A stretch of DNA of 64,000 nucleotides from Acanthosepion lycidas (taxonomy: Eukaryota; Mollusca; Cephalopoda; Sepiida; Sepiidae): positions 26,868,876-26,932,875 of the forward strand of contig OZ010573.1 in assembly GCA_963932145.1 (NCBI GenBank), given 5' to 3'. The notes below the pieces were generated by a model. It saw only the letters and a list, made by a program, of their open reading frames with translations, was not told where the DNA came from and did not search any database. This document shows positions 19,080 to 30,565 of the stretch, piece by piece (position 1 is the stretch's first letter; every line of letters starts with the position of its first letter). Position numbers and translations under genes: made by a program.

Positions 19080-22000
19080 AATAACCGGAGGAGGCCTGGG
19101 CCCCTGAACGTGATGGCCCACCATGATAAGGATATGCTCTGGCGTCCACGAACCAGCCCCCACGTATGGGTAAATACGAACTAACTATAATGCTGACACA
19201 ACGAAGAATATTGATAAACCGCATCGGTCGTCACGCGGGTCAACAAAGACCGCGAACCCCAATGAGAAACCAGATTGGGATCGAAAACAGTGCAGCTGAA
19301 ACAAATTCTACCCAACAAGGACTAGAGGAAAACCACGCCGAAGACAGTCCTCACATGGGCCCTCTATATTCATTAAAAGAAAATCCCACAAAAAGAACAA
19401 CAAAAAAAAGAATACCTGATATAGAACGCGAAAGCATCCGAGAAAATATCATAAATTAAACGTTAACATCGAGGGGATAAATGCCAACAACCCAGAGGAG
19501 GCACGTGCGGAGAAACAAACAGAAATCAGTTGTAATAACCCCTCCGAGGTACACAAGCAAATAGAGGAAGATAATGACGAATATGAGAGAGAAACAGAGA
19601 TGATAAAAACATCTGATATAAATGGGAGAATGTAAAGGAAAGGTCTTTCGAGGGAAGGCCGATAATTCCAAAAGTAAGAAAGAACCGTCAAGTGAAGAAA
19701 ACCATCAACCTTGATAAACAAGCAATTAGAAAAATAAGGGACGAAATGGAAAGACCGATAAACCTGACAAAAATTAATCATCTTATATACGCGGCCACGG
19801 CAACGATCACAGAAACAATAGGTGAAATGTAAAAACCCAACGTAATCAAAAAAGAAAAATGCCAGTCTGGGAAGAAAAAATAGAATAGAAACCGAAATAA
19901 ACTACGAGAGCAATTGCCACTTCTAAGTGAAGTAGACAAGGGCTTCAAAATGCAAGAAAGAGAAAGTAGACAACTGAAACGAAGCTTTGGCATAAAGAAT
20001 AAGACTTAATTAAAGAGAAGCTGAGACAACAAATTCAAGCAAAGGCACAGAGAGTCAGGCGTTATGAAAAAAGATACAGATTCTTCTGACAAAACAAGAT
20101 CCTCAAAGAAGATGCCAAGAAACTCTATGGAGAACTTGGAAAAAAATAATATAGGAACAAATGACTCACCTAATATCCAGGAAGTCGAGGAGTTTTGGTG
20201 TAAGATGTGGGAAAACTGCAAAATTCACAATGAAAGATATACATGGATCAAGCAACAACTAGAACAACACACACATATAGAGTGCTAAGAATGGACGGAT
20301 ATCAATATTACAGAAACAACCGCTGCCATCTGCAAAACCAAAAACTGAAAAAAAAAGGAATAGACCGAATAGCCAATTTTTGAACAAAAAACCTATCTAG
20401 CACCTACCAAAACCTCGGATGGGCTTACAATGATATAATCATAAACCCAGAAAAAATGTCCCAAATGGCTCACGTGAGGAGTAACATACCTACTCCCAAA
20501 AACATAACAGACGCAGAAACCGAAAAAATATAGGCCCATCACCTGCCTACCAACAATGTACAAGACACTTCTATCATAACCAAGAGGACATACAATTTTA
20601 AAAAAAAACGTCGAGAAAAACAAATTGCTCCCATCAGAACAGAAGGGATGTAAAATAGGAAATTATGGGTGCAAGGAGCAACTCATTATCAATAAAACAA
20701 TATTGGAAGAGGTGAAAACAAAGAAAAGAAACTTATCGATAGCATGGATCGACTATAAAAAGGCATTCAACAGTGTTCCACAAACATGGATAAAGAAGAG
20801 CCTAAAATTATACAGAGTATGCTACACAACGGTTAAATAATAATAACAGAAAGCATGAAAAAATTGGAAGGCTATACTAAATCTAAACCATACAAACGGG
20901 TCATTAACATAGAAACCAATCAATATCAAAAGCGGGATTTTCCAAGAAGAATTCAGTCTCACCCCAACTCTTTTGCCTTTCATTAGCGCCACTCACCTTC
21001 CTACTGAACAACAGTAGCCACAGATAAAAGACCGAATGGCAAAATGAATCCCCTATTTTATATTGATGATCATCATAAAACGTATGCCAAGGATGACAAC
21101 CAACAGAAAAATCTACTCACCATTGTCAAAACCTTCAGCGATGACATCAGGATGTAGTTCGTAATCGATAAATATGCCAAAACCGCCTTCAAATATGGTA
21201 AACTAACGAAAACTACAGATTTAGACTTGATATAAACAACAACATTAAAGATCTAGACCAAGATGGTACATACAAATAATTAGGGATTAATGAAGGTGAC
21301 AGAATACAATATTCAAAAGAATATTATAGAAGAGTGAGTTTGATACTAGAAAGCGAATTTAATGGAGGCCAATAAAATGAAAGCTATCAACAACTTACCC
21401 GTAGTAACATACAACTTCAACATTATTAAGTTAAATGAAATTAAAAGATTGGACGTCAAGACCAGAAAAATGCTTACCCAAATGAGGATGCACCACCCGA
21501 AGTCAGATGTTGATAGACTGTACGTACCAAGACCTTTAGGAAGCCGAGGTCTACTCTTGAACTAACCCTAAAAACTACAACAATCGGAATGGAAAGCTAC
21601 CTAATAAAAACCAATGACCCCCTCTTACAAATAGTAAAACACCAAATCCATTTCATCAAAGAAGCTGCACTATTCTAGAAACAGCTAAATATACTTGAAA
21701 TCCTACCAACAAAAAAAAAAACGATATGAATGTCATCTATGCCATACGAGTAAAGTAGAAAGCAAAATAACTTGGCCGAATGAAATTACAACAAAACTGA
21801 GAGGACCAGGCGTCGCAGAGCAAATACACGAAAAGAATGAAGGAAGCGGATGTGGACCAACAGAAAAATACATTAGTAGCTGAAGAGTTGAAAGCTGGGA
21901 CAGAAGATCTAATTATTGCAGCTCAGAAGTAAAGTCTCGCAACAAGATCCTATCACTGTCACATAATCAAGGATGGAACTAACCCGAAATGCAGGATCTA

Positions 22001-22557
22001 TGGAAAATATGAAGAGACTATCGATCATATTATCCCAGGATGTCCGGAACTGGCAAAAATGAATATACCCAGGGATATAACAATGTAGTGACATATGTGC
22101 ACTGGAAGATACGCAAGAAGCACAAAATCGAAACCACTGAGAGATGGTATGACAACCAAGTAGACACAGTTACCCCAAATAACGATGTAACTATCCTCTG
22201 GGACATACTAATTCAAACTGACAGGGAAATAAAAACCATAAGACATGATAGTATCATAAAAGACAAGAAATTCAGTGAGTGTATGCTTATTGACATAGCA
22301 GTATCATCTAAGAGAAACACCTCCATGAAAATTATCGAGAAATTGTCCAAATACAAGGACCTGGATATTGAGATTAACAGGACGCGGAGAATGAAGACTG
22401 AGACTGTACCAATAATAATCTGAGGTCTGGACCTTGCGACAAAAGGAATGGACAATTTTACTAACAATGTACAAGGTAACATTAATATACAAGTTGCCCA
22501 GAAAATCTCCCTACCAGGAACATCCCAAATACTAAGAAAAGTGCTATCAATTAAATG
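19080..22557 (+). mobile_element. R4/Dong-like non-LTR retrotransposon, long degenerate copy
   Basis: About 3.5 kb of plus-strand LINE. An N-terminal block reads NLTKINHLIYAATATITETI (19,765-19,826). Further on come NSMENLEKN, EVEEFWCKMW and YTWIKQQLEQ (20,125-20,270). The reverse transcriptase has EQKGCKIGNYGCKEQLIINK and LSIAWIDYKKAFNSVP (20,636-20,780), then GIFQE-like text and FYIDDHHKTYAKDD with an intact YIDD (21,057). A zinc-knuckle block (CRIYGKYEETIDHIIPGCPEL, near 21,990) has its second Cys changed to Tyr. The C-terminal endonuclease has WKIRKKHKIETTERWYD, ILWDILIQTD, LIDIAVSS, KLSKYKDLDIEI and a final PGTSQILRKVL near 22,545. Stops and frameshifts are frequent; it cannot encode an active protein. 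The 5' limit is uncertain. Confidence 0.82.
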
Positions 22558-22704
22558 ACAATTCTCCTATAGCGGCTAAAGACCATAGTTTGGACCCGGC
22601 TCTACAGGATGTCAGTTATGTGCCATGCGGGATACACGCTTAGGCAATCATGTATCTCTCGATACATGACTGACAATGCAGATTTTTTTCCTGCAGTAGG
22701 TTGC

Positions 22705-22908
22705 CATTTCTTTCTGCGGTAGACTAGTTGCCATTCAAGGCTACAGAACCCGGTATGCCCTGCTATTTATCCATAGCTGGAGGGAGAAGAAGTGGATTCA
22801 TACCTTTCCCAAGGGTATTAGCACGGAAGTGAATGTAATGGATTTGACGGGAATTCGAACTCGGCTCTCAAACCGAGCCGCTATCATTTACTCCACCGTG
22901 CCTCTACA
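22705..22908 (-). mobile_element. tRNA-derived SINE, family B, 5' half
   Basis: Reverse complement shows the head (GCACGGTGGAGTAAATGATA, GAGTTCGAATTCC), CATTCACTTCCGTGCTAATA, TCCCTCCAGCTATGG and GGCAACTAGTCTACC. The 3' half is missing. Confidence 0.82.
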
Positions 22909-23267
22909 TGATACAAAGCAGGAAACATAACATACAAAACAACAACAGCAACTATTATTATTGTTGTTGTTGTTGTTTTATACTACCCGACAATTTACAA
23001 CGTGTCGTGGATTTTTCCGATGATAAACATTACCAATTTTTCTAGATTCGAGAAAACATACCTTGCTGACTCATGGAAAACAAAACTGACGTGACTTATG
23101 CAGTGTACCACATTTGTTTCACCTTTTACTATATTATGGTACGCTGTTTTGCATGATACAAACACCCGTTATCTTTTGCGATTGCAACAGTTCAGATGCT
23201 CTTCACTTTGTCACGAAATCTTTCTGTTTCTTAATAATTTATTTACATTTTCAAATGCAGTATCTGC

Positions 23268-23465
23268 CTATATTTCTGAGATGAGGTATTTTGTACACTA
23301 TTTACTTTGTTCGGACGATCGTCCTCATCTTTTTTGCCATATTTATCACAACGTTTCGACGGTTGTACGCTCCGGACTTCTTCAGGTGTTTAGAATGTCG
23401 AACTCAACCCTTTATTTCGCTCGTTGGGGTAGAATGTTCTAGTTCCACGTGCCATGTCTAATGGG
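23268..23465 (-). mobile_element. family-D SINE 3' part, inverted
   Basis: Tail (GATCGTCCTCATC), core (GTTTCGACGGTTGTACGCTC, CTTCTTCAGG) and body (TAGTTCCACGTGCCATGTC) are read in inverse orientation. A plus-strand copy begins just to the right. Confidence 0.8.
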
Positions 23466-23469
23466 TGTC

Positions 23470-23816
23470 AATATGAACTCTGGTAAAAAGCATGAAATGA
23501 TAACCGCAAAAATTGCAATATGAGCACTGGTAAAAATGGCAGCTGAAGACATTACGTTTATAAGTCCCGGAAATTCATACACAGATGTTCTCAAGGACAC
23601 ATAGCACAGTGGATAAAGGCGTTGGTTAGATCCAGTGACAGGAGCCAAAGAGTGTGAGTTCAATAACTGGTTAAGTCGGAGGAGAACTTGGAGAGAAGAA
23701 TTAACAGGAGATAACTGATGACTGACATCCACAAGACATGGCACGTGGAACTAGAACAGTCTACACCAGTTAGCAAAATAAAGGGTTCAGTTCGACATTC
23801 CAACCAGCTGAAGAAT
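23470..23816 (+). mobile_element. family-D SINE 5' part, interrupted
   Basis: An upstream flank (GCAATATGAGCACTGGTAAA, AAATTCATACACAGATG) shared with 58.9 kb leads into the tRNA-like head (CACAGTGGATAAAGGCG, GTGAGTTCAATAACTGG) and body, ending at CCAACCAGCTGAAGAA. The sequence resumes at 24,123 after a LINE fragment. Confidence 0.78.
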
Positions 23817-24122
23817 ATGCAAGAAACTTCAGCTCAGTCTTTATTCCCAACATCCTGTTAATCCCAATCTGCAGGTCCTTGTATTTGAACAATTTCTCGA
23901 TAATTTTCATGGAGGTGTTTCCCCTCAGATGGTACTGCTATGTCAATAAGCATAGACTCCTTGAATTTCTTGTCTTTTATGATACTATCAGGTTTATTGG
24001 TTTTATTTCCCTGTCAATTTGAATTGGTATGTCCCAGAGGATAGTTACATCGTTATTTGGGGTAACTGTGTCTGGTTGGTTATCTCTCAGTGGTTTCGAT
24101 TTTGTGTTTCTTGCATGTCTTC
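23817..24122 (-). mobile_element. R4-like LINE fragment inserted in a SINE
   Basis: The minus strand encodes HKIETTER, IIKDKKFKESMLIDIAVPSE and surrounding text that closely follows 22,100-22,390 of the long LINE copy, with several frameshifts. Family-D SINE sequence lies immediately on both sides in one orientation, so this fragment splits it. Confidence 0.72.
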
Positions 24123-24205
24123 AACAGCCGAAACGTTGTGATAAATATGGCAACAAAAATGAGGACGATAGTCTGAACAATGTAAATAGTGTATTTTCGA
24201 ATGCA
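24123..24205 (+). mobile_element. family-D SINE 3' part, resumed
   Basis: CAGCCGAAACGTTGTGATAA, GATAGTCTGAACAATGTAAA: the tail belonging to 23,470-23,816. Confidence 0.75.
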
Positions 24206-24605
24206 TCTTTCCCTAATCCAATACGCGTTCGGATTTCCATTCCGCATTTCCCATTATCTGTTAAAAGACTTCCCAGATATTTAAACTTCTATACTTCTTG
24301 AATCTAGGGATTTTTCTTTACTGATAACCATACATTCTGTTTTCTTAGAATTGATGATTAGTCCATTCGCCATATCGCAGCCGCTGTTACGGAATCACCA
24401 GAGCTCATATTGGCATCCATTAGATATAGCACGTGGAACTAGAACAGTCTAATCCAGCGAGCGAAATAAAAGACCATTAGTCCTGTCTTCTCGCTTTCCT
24501 TCATACCCTGTCAAGGAAGTCTTGTAGCTTGCTGTCCGTGTCATCTGCGTATCTATTACTGTTAAGATTAAGCTCGTTGCCGATTATAAATCCGAGGAAA
24601 ATAAT
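24206..24605 (-). mobile_element. RTE-type LINE reverse transcriptase fragment, interrupted
   Basis: On the minus strand 24,605-24,471 encodes GFIIGNELNLNSNRYADDTD-like text with an intact YADD, and 24,365-24,206 encodes IINSKKTECMVISK and then a YLGSLLTDNGKC-like block in shifted frames. The same order is seen at 38.45-38.72 kb. The roughly 105 bp between them (24,366-24,470) holds a stray piece of the 14-bp minisatellite and a family-D SINE fragment (GCACGTGGAACTAGAACAG). Confidence 0.7.
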
Positions 24606-24730
24606 GTGTGGAATACAAAGATGACAATAGTACTCAGAGATACTGTCGCACATGGAACGGTTCCAACGAGTTTGTTAAAATTGGAATTGCAAGTTAGAAT
24701 TAAAATATATTCAGGCCAGTTAGAGACACT

Positions 24731-25371
24731 CTACAATCACCATTTAGCAGTCATCGTTTCGCAGAGAACATTCTGCGATCGCCGTTTAACAGTTACCATT
24801 TCACGATTATTTAATAATCGCCGTTTTGCGGACTCCATTTAACAGTCGCCGTTTGCAATCACCATTTAACAGCCGCCGTTTCGCTGTCATGACAGTCGCC
24901 GTTTACTAATCGCTATTTAACAGACACAGTTTGGCGGAAACCATATGACAGACGCCGTTTTGCAATCACCATTTAATATTCACCATTTAGCAATCACCAC
25001 TTCACAGTCGGCATATCGCAGCCGCTGTTACGGAGTCACCATTTGACGGTCGCCGTTTCGCAATCACCGTTTTGGAGTTTCCATTTCGCAATCACAGTTT
25101 AACAGTGACTGTTTCGGAGTTACCATTTCGCTGTCGCCATTTTGGAGCCACCATTTAATAGTTGCCGTTTTGCAGTTACCATTGAACATTCGCAATTTCG
25201 CAATCTCCATTTAACAGCCGCCGTTTCGTATTCGCTGTTTAGGTGTCACTATTTCGCTGTCCACATTTCGGAGTCACCATTTTGCAATCACCATTTCACA
25301 GACACCGTTTCGCAGATCACAATTTTGCAGTCGCCGTTTTGTAGTCTCCATTTCACAGTTGACCATATTAT
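24731..25371. repeat. diverged 14-bp minisatellite, about 46 units
   Basis: The stretch divides almost without remainder into 14-bp units of the form CARTCRCCRTTTYG. Two subtypes, with ACCATTT or GCCGTTT cores, are interleaved. A few units are 9-15 bp long. The open frames at 24,606 and 25,142 simply run through it. Confidence 0.88.
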
Positions 25372-25599
25372 GGGTTTCGGAAGAAGAAACAGAGACATTT
25401 TGTAGTCGTTCAGTGGTGTCAAATAAAAGAAAATAGAAATTTTTATATATAATTTTTTATGAATTTTTCTGCTTTCGTGGGTTATATATTCTAAAACTGT
25501 TTTTTATTTAATTTTCATTTTTTAATAGATAAAAAAAATCGACTTAAAATAAAAGTAAAACAAAAGAAATCTTTTAAGTTTAACGATATTTGAATTAAA

Positions 25600-25905
25600 A
25601 TTAAAAATGGAAACGAAAAGGACACTTATACATCACATTAAAAAGAGACAGTCGAAATTTCTAGGGTACATAACGAGGAAAGAGGGATTTGAAAATTGGA
25701 TACTCACAGGACATATTGAAGGTAAAAGGTTCCGAGGAAAACAACACATAACCTACCTAACGAGCTTGTGTAAATGGATGGCGGAACAAGGTTTAAGAGA
25801 AATAACAAAAACAAAATTTATTAAGAGCTCCAAAGGACATAAAATTGTGGAGAGGTATGATCGCCAACGTGAAGGGACACAGCCACATAGAAGAAGGACT
25901 AATTT
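25600..25905 (+). mobile_element. RTE-type LINE C-terminal remnant
   Basis: METKRTLIHHIKKRQSKFLG, TRKEGFENWILTGHIEGK and HITYLTSLCKWMAEQGL form the C-terminal tail of RTE-like LINE proteins (compare KRQLKFLRHIMRKEGLENL at 39.0 kb). This frame stays open for 239 codons, to 26,326, but beyond about residue 100 there is no further family resemblance. Confidence 0.72.
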
Positions 25906-27504
25906 AAATCATAGTACTTCCATACCTTCAAGGAATGCATGCTGCCTCTCTGAGAATTCATATCGTCCACCAGAGGGCGTTAACGCTCACGTTGGGAATC
26001 GAGAATCTGATAAAGAATATTTGTTAGTCTCTATGTACTTTTATATATGTTCGATAGTAATTTTTTTAGAAAATAGGATTACTAATCCTAGACTGAATCT
26101 TTCAGGTAAGTTTCTTTACTGCATGCACGGAATAGATAGTTCTGCTAATTCCTTGTGGAGTTCTCCTGCGTCTTTCAAACGAACTGGCTCTTTTTCCGCT
26201 TTTAAAGCACAAACGTTATTTCATCTGTCGTTACTTCAAGAACATAATACCTGCCAGAATAACTGTTGGTGGTGTTTCTATTTTCGAAGCATACACGTCT
26301 ATATAATGCTCAGCGGTTATCATTAACATTTTGTCCCTACATTTGGTAATTCCCCATTTCTGCCTTTCAATAAAAGCAATTACGGTTTTCTATTTAATTT
26401 GCTGATCAGCCATATTTAAAATTCTTCTCTGTCTTCTTCTGCCGGTTCTTTAATTTTTGTTAATCAGTTTGTCTAATTCTGAATTTTCATTTTTATCCGT
26501 CTTAGTATATAAGACCACAATTTCTCCACTTTTTCAATTCCAGTGAGAAATTTTAAATATCTTCCTATATTGCTATTTTTTTTTCATTATTTTTAAATCA
26601 TTTCACCCCAAGCAATACAATAAAGCCATTAAGAAATGTTGGATATATTTAATCTTCGTGCCTGTAAACAAAACAATGTGTCAAAGGGACAGTTATTCCT
26701 TTGACATCGCTATTATATCGTTTTATTTTAACTCTCTCGCTAATGTTTATTGTTTTAAAAAGCGATGATTAGAATTTTGATATAACTCAAGTGGATCAAT
26801 AAAGTTTTCTTTATTCTTGAGAATGACAACAAACATGTTAAACACTGTTTATTTATTAAGTTGCTTATTTACAAGAATTTGCAAGATCATGAAAATATGT
26901 GAACCAACTATAATGAAATATTCATTATTTATCAATTTACAAATAAACATGAAAATAATTTCTTTATTCATAAATTTATAAAAATGTCTCTGAACAAGAA
27001 AATTTCAATAAACACATAATGACTAGTAAATTATAAGTTATGAAAAAAAATCAGTTTCCCAGCATTTCTTCATTTGCTCTCACCACATAAATTAACTAAA
27101 ATATGTGTAATGACAAAAGCACACAGTGTAGGCTTTAAGAAAGCCTTATTGAACTGAGAATACAAAGTTCGCGTATAGTGTCCTTTTATCGTCCCAGTAA
27201 ACAGAAAGAGGAGAGTAAAAAAGCAAGGAGAGACTCTTGATTATTCATAACAATAAGTTAAAAGGAGTTCTTCCTTTGAACCAAACATTCTTTTAATTTT
27301 AGATTTTAGGCGAAACCACAAATACTCAATATGTTGAGTGTGTATTTTCCAATATTTCGGTGGAGCATATTTTTCTTGTGTTTAACTATAGAATGTCTTT
27401 AATTTTTACTACCAATATTGTATTGAATTTTTTTTATATATATTTGAATGAAAAGGGCCCTTTTGTTTTTTTTAGTTAATAATAAATACTAATGTTATGA
27501 ATAA
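25906..27504. other. no recognised gene; CTCF-like word at 25,967
   Basis: The sequence becomes very AT-rich after 26,330. CCACCAGAGGGCG at 25,967-25,979 matches the known CTCF core closely, but one short match in 64 kb has little weight. Confidence 0.35.
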
Positions 27505-28010
27505 TCAAGAATGCTGCTACATCTGGTCTGTTGCATCTTCCATATATTTAAAGATTCTTGATAAAAATCCAAAGAAGAATCTGCAATGTTATTGATCTTG
27601 ACTTAGCATCGAGGCTTCGGTCACTTTCTCACCGTCTTAATGTAATTTCCCTGTGTTCTTTTTTAAGTACTTTCAAGGTAGATGTCTTTATGAATTTAAG
27701 TGCAGTACTAGATTGGCAACAATGTCTCATCAATTTACAGTTGAATTGGCTATATGTAACCGCAAGTTCTATGCTAGCAGTTTCTCGCACTTGTCACTTG
27801 TGGAACTTTCTTCTGGCTCTTTTCTTTCCAGCTAAATTTGATCTTCAAAAGTTTAATTACAATGTCAACTGTTATTCTCTGTCTTAATTCCTTTTTTATT
27901 GTTTTTGCTCCTTATTTTGTTTTCTTTTTCTTATTCTTTCACACTCAGTAACCCCTTGAACCTTAGTAGCTTTATTGCGTCACTTGGGTGAAAGTATTTA
28001 AAAATCATGA
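27505..28010 (+). mobile_element. jockey-like LINE tail, copy 1 of a tandem pair
   Basis: YIWSVASSIYLKIL, then QRRICNVIDLDLASRLRSLS, CHLWNFLLALFFPAKF and a final NCYSLS give the usual C-terminal order, in more than one frame. A 3' untranslated stretch with TTAGTAGCTTTATTGCG and ACTTGGGTGAAAG ends it. A second copy follows at once. Confidence 0.78.
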
Positions 28011-28019
28011 GTTGGAAAG

Positions 28020-28685
28020 ATTATATTCAATCCATTGCGAGGTCAGCTACTAAAAAATTTGGTTCGTGTCGTGCGAGACATTTTCTCTCTCCAGAATCTC
28101 CCATACATATCTATGTCTACCGTTCGTCCATGCTTAGAATATTGTTGCCGCATAGGGAAAATTGCTATTTACCTTGAGCTCCTTGATAAAACCCAAAGAA
28201 GACTCCACAATATTATCGGCCCTGATCTGGCGGCTCGGTTTTACTCACTATATCACTGCCGTAAGGTTGCTTCCCTGTGTCTTTTCTATAAATACTTTCA
28301 TGGTAATTATTCGGATGAGCTTTTCGATATGGTACTTAGACATTTTGAATTTAACCAGAGTATTAGCCTGGTGGAGAAATCTCATCAATTTACAGTTGAG
28401 CTAGCTAGTTGTAGCCGTAATTTATATGCTAACAGTTTATTTTCTCGCACTTCTGGCTTGTGGAACATCCTTCTGGCTTCCTGCTTTCCAGCCAACTTTA
28501 ATTTGCAAAAATTTAATTGCAATGTCAATCGCTATCTACTGTCCTCATGATTACTCTTTTTTCTTCCCGTTCATTATTAATGTTTCTGTTCCTAAATCTT
28601 CCACACCCTGTAACCCCTTGTGTCTTAGTGGCTTTACTACCTTGCTTGGGGTGACACCGATTAAAAAAATTGTCATGCGTTTCAC
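28020..28685 (+). mobile_element. jockey-like LINE tail, copy 2
   Basis: A single open frame of 171 codons (28,035-28,550) carries STVRPCLEYCCRIG, QRRLHNIIGPDLAARF, KVASLCLFYKYFHGNYSDEL, SHQFTVELASC, FSRTSGLWNILLASCFP and NLQKFNCNVNRYLLSS. This is the best-preserved jockey-like C-terminus in the window. The start codon shown is only the first Met in the truncated frame. The 3' untranslated stretch (TTAGTGGCTTTACTACC, CTTGGGGTGACACC) parallels copy 1, so the two copies form a tandem pair about 540 bp apart. Confidence 0.85.
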
Positions 28686-29344
28686 TTAATAACTTAATTG
28701 TCTTCTACAGTAAATTTGTGTTCAGCTTTAAACCTTTGACCCTTATATTACTTGCGCATTCAAAACTATTGTCTGATTATTTCTATACGCTGCACCTTTT
28801 CTTTTGTCAGAAAGAAGTCCAGTGAAATCTTGTTCGTAAATCAACGGAAGCTTACGATCATATGATAAAAATACAGTTCGTTCTAACTAAATGAAAAAGA
28901 ACTGTGATTTTGGATTAAAATTCAATTTCTATTTCTATATTCCTAAAGAAACAATGAACAATATTCTAAACTAAACTTATAAAGAGGTTTTCAAGAGCTG
29001 TGGTACTGAAGAGTATAAAAAGGACCTGTTCGAGAGTATAGTCTAGTGTAGTCTAGAATATCGACAACAGAAAACGAAATGTGGAGTAACACATGACAAT
29101 GGAGATGAGACGTTTTTAAAGTGAAATGAAGGATATTTTATTTATTTATCCTATCACCTCGATTGATATACAGAAAGGATTAGAGAGTTCGCTTCGGAAT
29201 TCTACCGTACATATAGGAGTTCGTACTGCATTGTAGTTGTAGAAAAAGATCACACGAGGAAATATATATACTCGCAGGAGCTTTATCACATGAGAAAAGA
29301 TTGTCTTTTCGTCAGTCTTATTCAGCTTTTACAATGACGCAAAC
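28686..29344. other. no recognised feature
   Basis: AT-rich, no motifs. A palindromic AGTCTAGTGTAGTCTAGA word lies at 29,040. Confidence 0.35.
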
Positions 29345-30100
29345 TTGAGAGAACTAAATAAGTCCCAGCAGGATTCATTATTAGCGGCCAAAATCTTAAC
29401 ATTAGATATGCAGATGAAACTATGTTGATAGCAGACTCAGAAAGGAAACTACAGGAACAGCAGAAAGGAGTAATGGAAAGAGAGAAGAAAAAAAACTAAA
29501 GATCAATTGTAAGACAATGTATGATTGTCAACAAGGGAAACAAACGCAACATGCGAATTATAAGTTGAAGATATCAAAATTAAACAAGAGCAAAAATGTA
29601 AATATCTGAGAAATGTTTTAGCAAAGGATGAACAATCTGATACTGAAATCCGAAGGTGCATTATGATAGCGAAATATGCCTTCTAAAAGCTGAGCAAAGT
29701 ATTAAGGAACAGGAAAATTTCGTTAAAAACAAAGAAAAATGTACTGAACTATTATGTAATATTGGTATTCCTATATGGCAGTAACTGCTGGACCATCACA
29801 TCACAGATGCAAAAGACACTTGAGGCAATAGAAATATGGTTCTACAGAAGGATGCTGAGAATTCCATGAACTGAACACGTGAGCAAGGGAGAAGTTTTAG
29901 AGAAAGTGGAAACAAAAAGGACACTTAAACCTAACATCAGAAAGAGACAGTTGAAATTTTTAGGAGGTACATAACGAAAAAAGAGGGCTTGGAAAATTTG
30001 ATACCCATAAGGCATGTTAAATTCAAGCGGGACAGAGTAAAGCAGCGTGTAACCCCATCTAATGAGCTTGGGTAAATGTTTGACAGAACAGGATTACAGT
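29345..30100 (+). mobile_element. RTE-type LINE reverse transcriptase to C-terminus, degraded
   Basis: Plus strand reads AGFIISGQNLNIRYADETML, where the catalytic YADD has become YADE, and then fragments matching MIVNKGNK, a YLRNVLAKDEQSDTEIRR block, RRCIMIAKYAF, FYRRMLRIP, KRQLKFLG and KEGLENLIPIRHVKFK in shifting frames. Many stops. It is collinear with the fuller copy at 38.4-39.2 kb. Confidence 0.75.
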
Positions 30101-30425
30101 AAACTTTTTCAAATTCTCTGAGCTGTAAGTCCAAATAAGATAATCCTTCTGTCGTGGAGTTGAATTGACGACGTTTTATATAATATTGCAGTGAATCGAA
30201 AATGATATCTTGATTGTATTCGCGTGGATATTTTTTGATTGATCAGGAAATAATCTTAGGACTTTTTAATTTTTCTTTTTGTCTCGGAAGTGGATGTGCG
30301 GTGCCAGCTTAAAATTAAGACAATTTATATCATTTCAACAATGTCTCTCGCTGTGAGCACTTCCAATTTCTTTGAAGGATGAAAATACCGACCCGATACA
30401 AGATGTTTTTTTAACTTATACGGAA
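30101..30425. other. no recognised feature
   Basis: AT-rich sequence without motifs. Confidence 0.35.
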
Positions 30426-30429
30426 AGTA

Positions 30430-30565
30430 AAAGGGGCGCCCCAAGGTTAGAAAGCTTGTCTCGCTATATCAATTACGACTGAGTAGTGAGTTCGATTCTC
30501 ACTGGGTGTCTCGTAACTTTCGACCATGTGCCGCATCTAAGCTACGCTTGGAAAATCACTATTCG
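30430..30565 (+). mobile_element. tRNA-derived SINE, family A, single unit
   Basis: AAGGTTAGAAAGCTTGTCTC (A-box region) and GTGAGTTCGATTCTC (B box), followed by the family tail TAAGCTACGCTTGGAAAATC. It is the only plus-strand family-A copy and the only well-preserved solitary one. Confidence 0.82.

Noticed and set aside
24029..25405. Plus-strand frames of 78-90 codons
   Set aside because: They cross SINE, inverted LINE and minisatellite sequence and do not correspond to any single unit.
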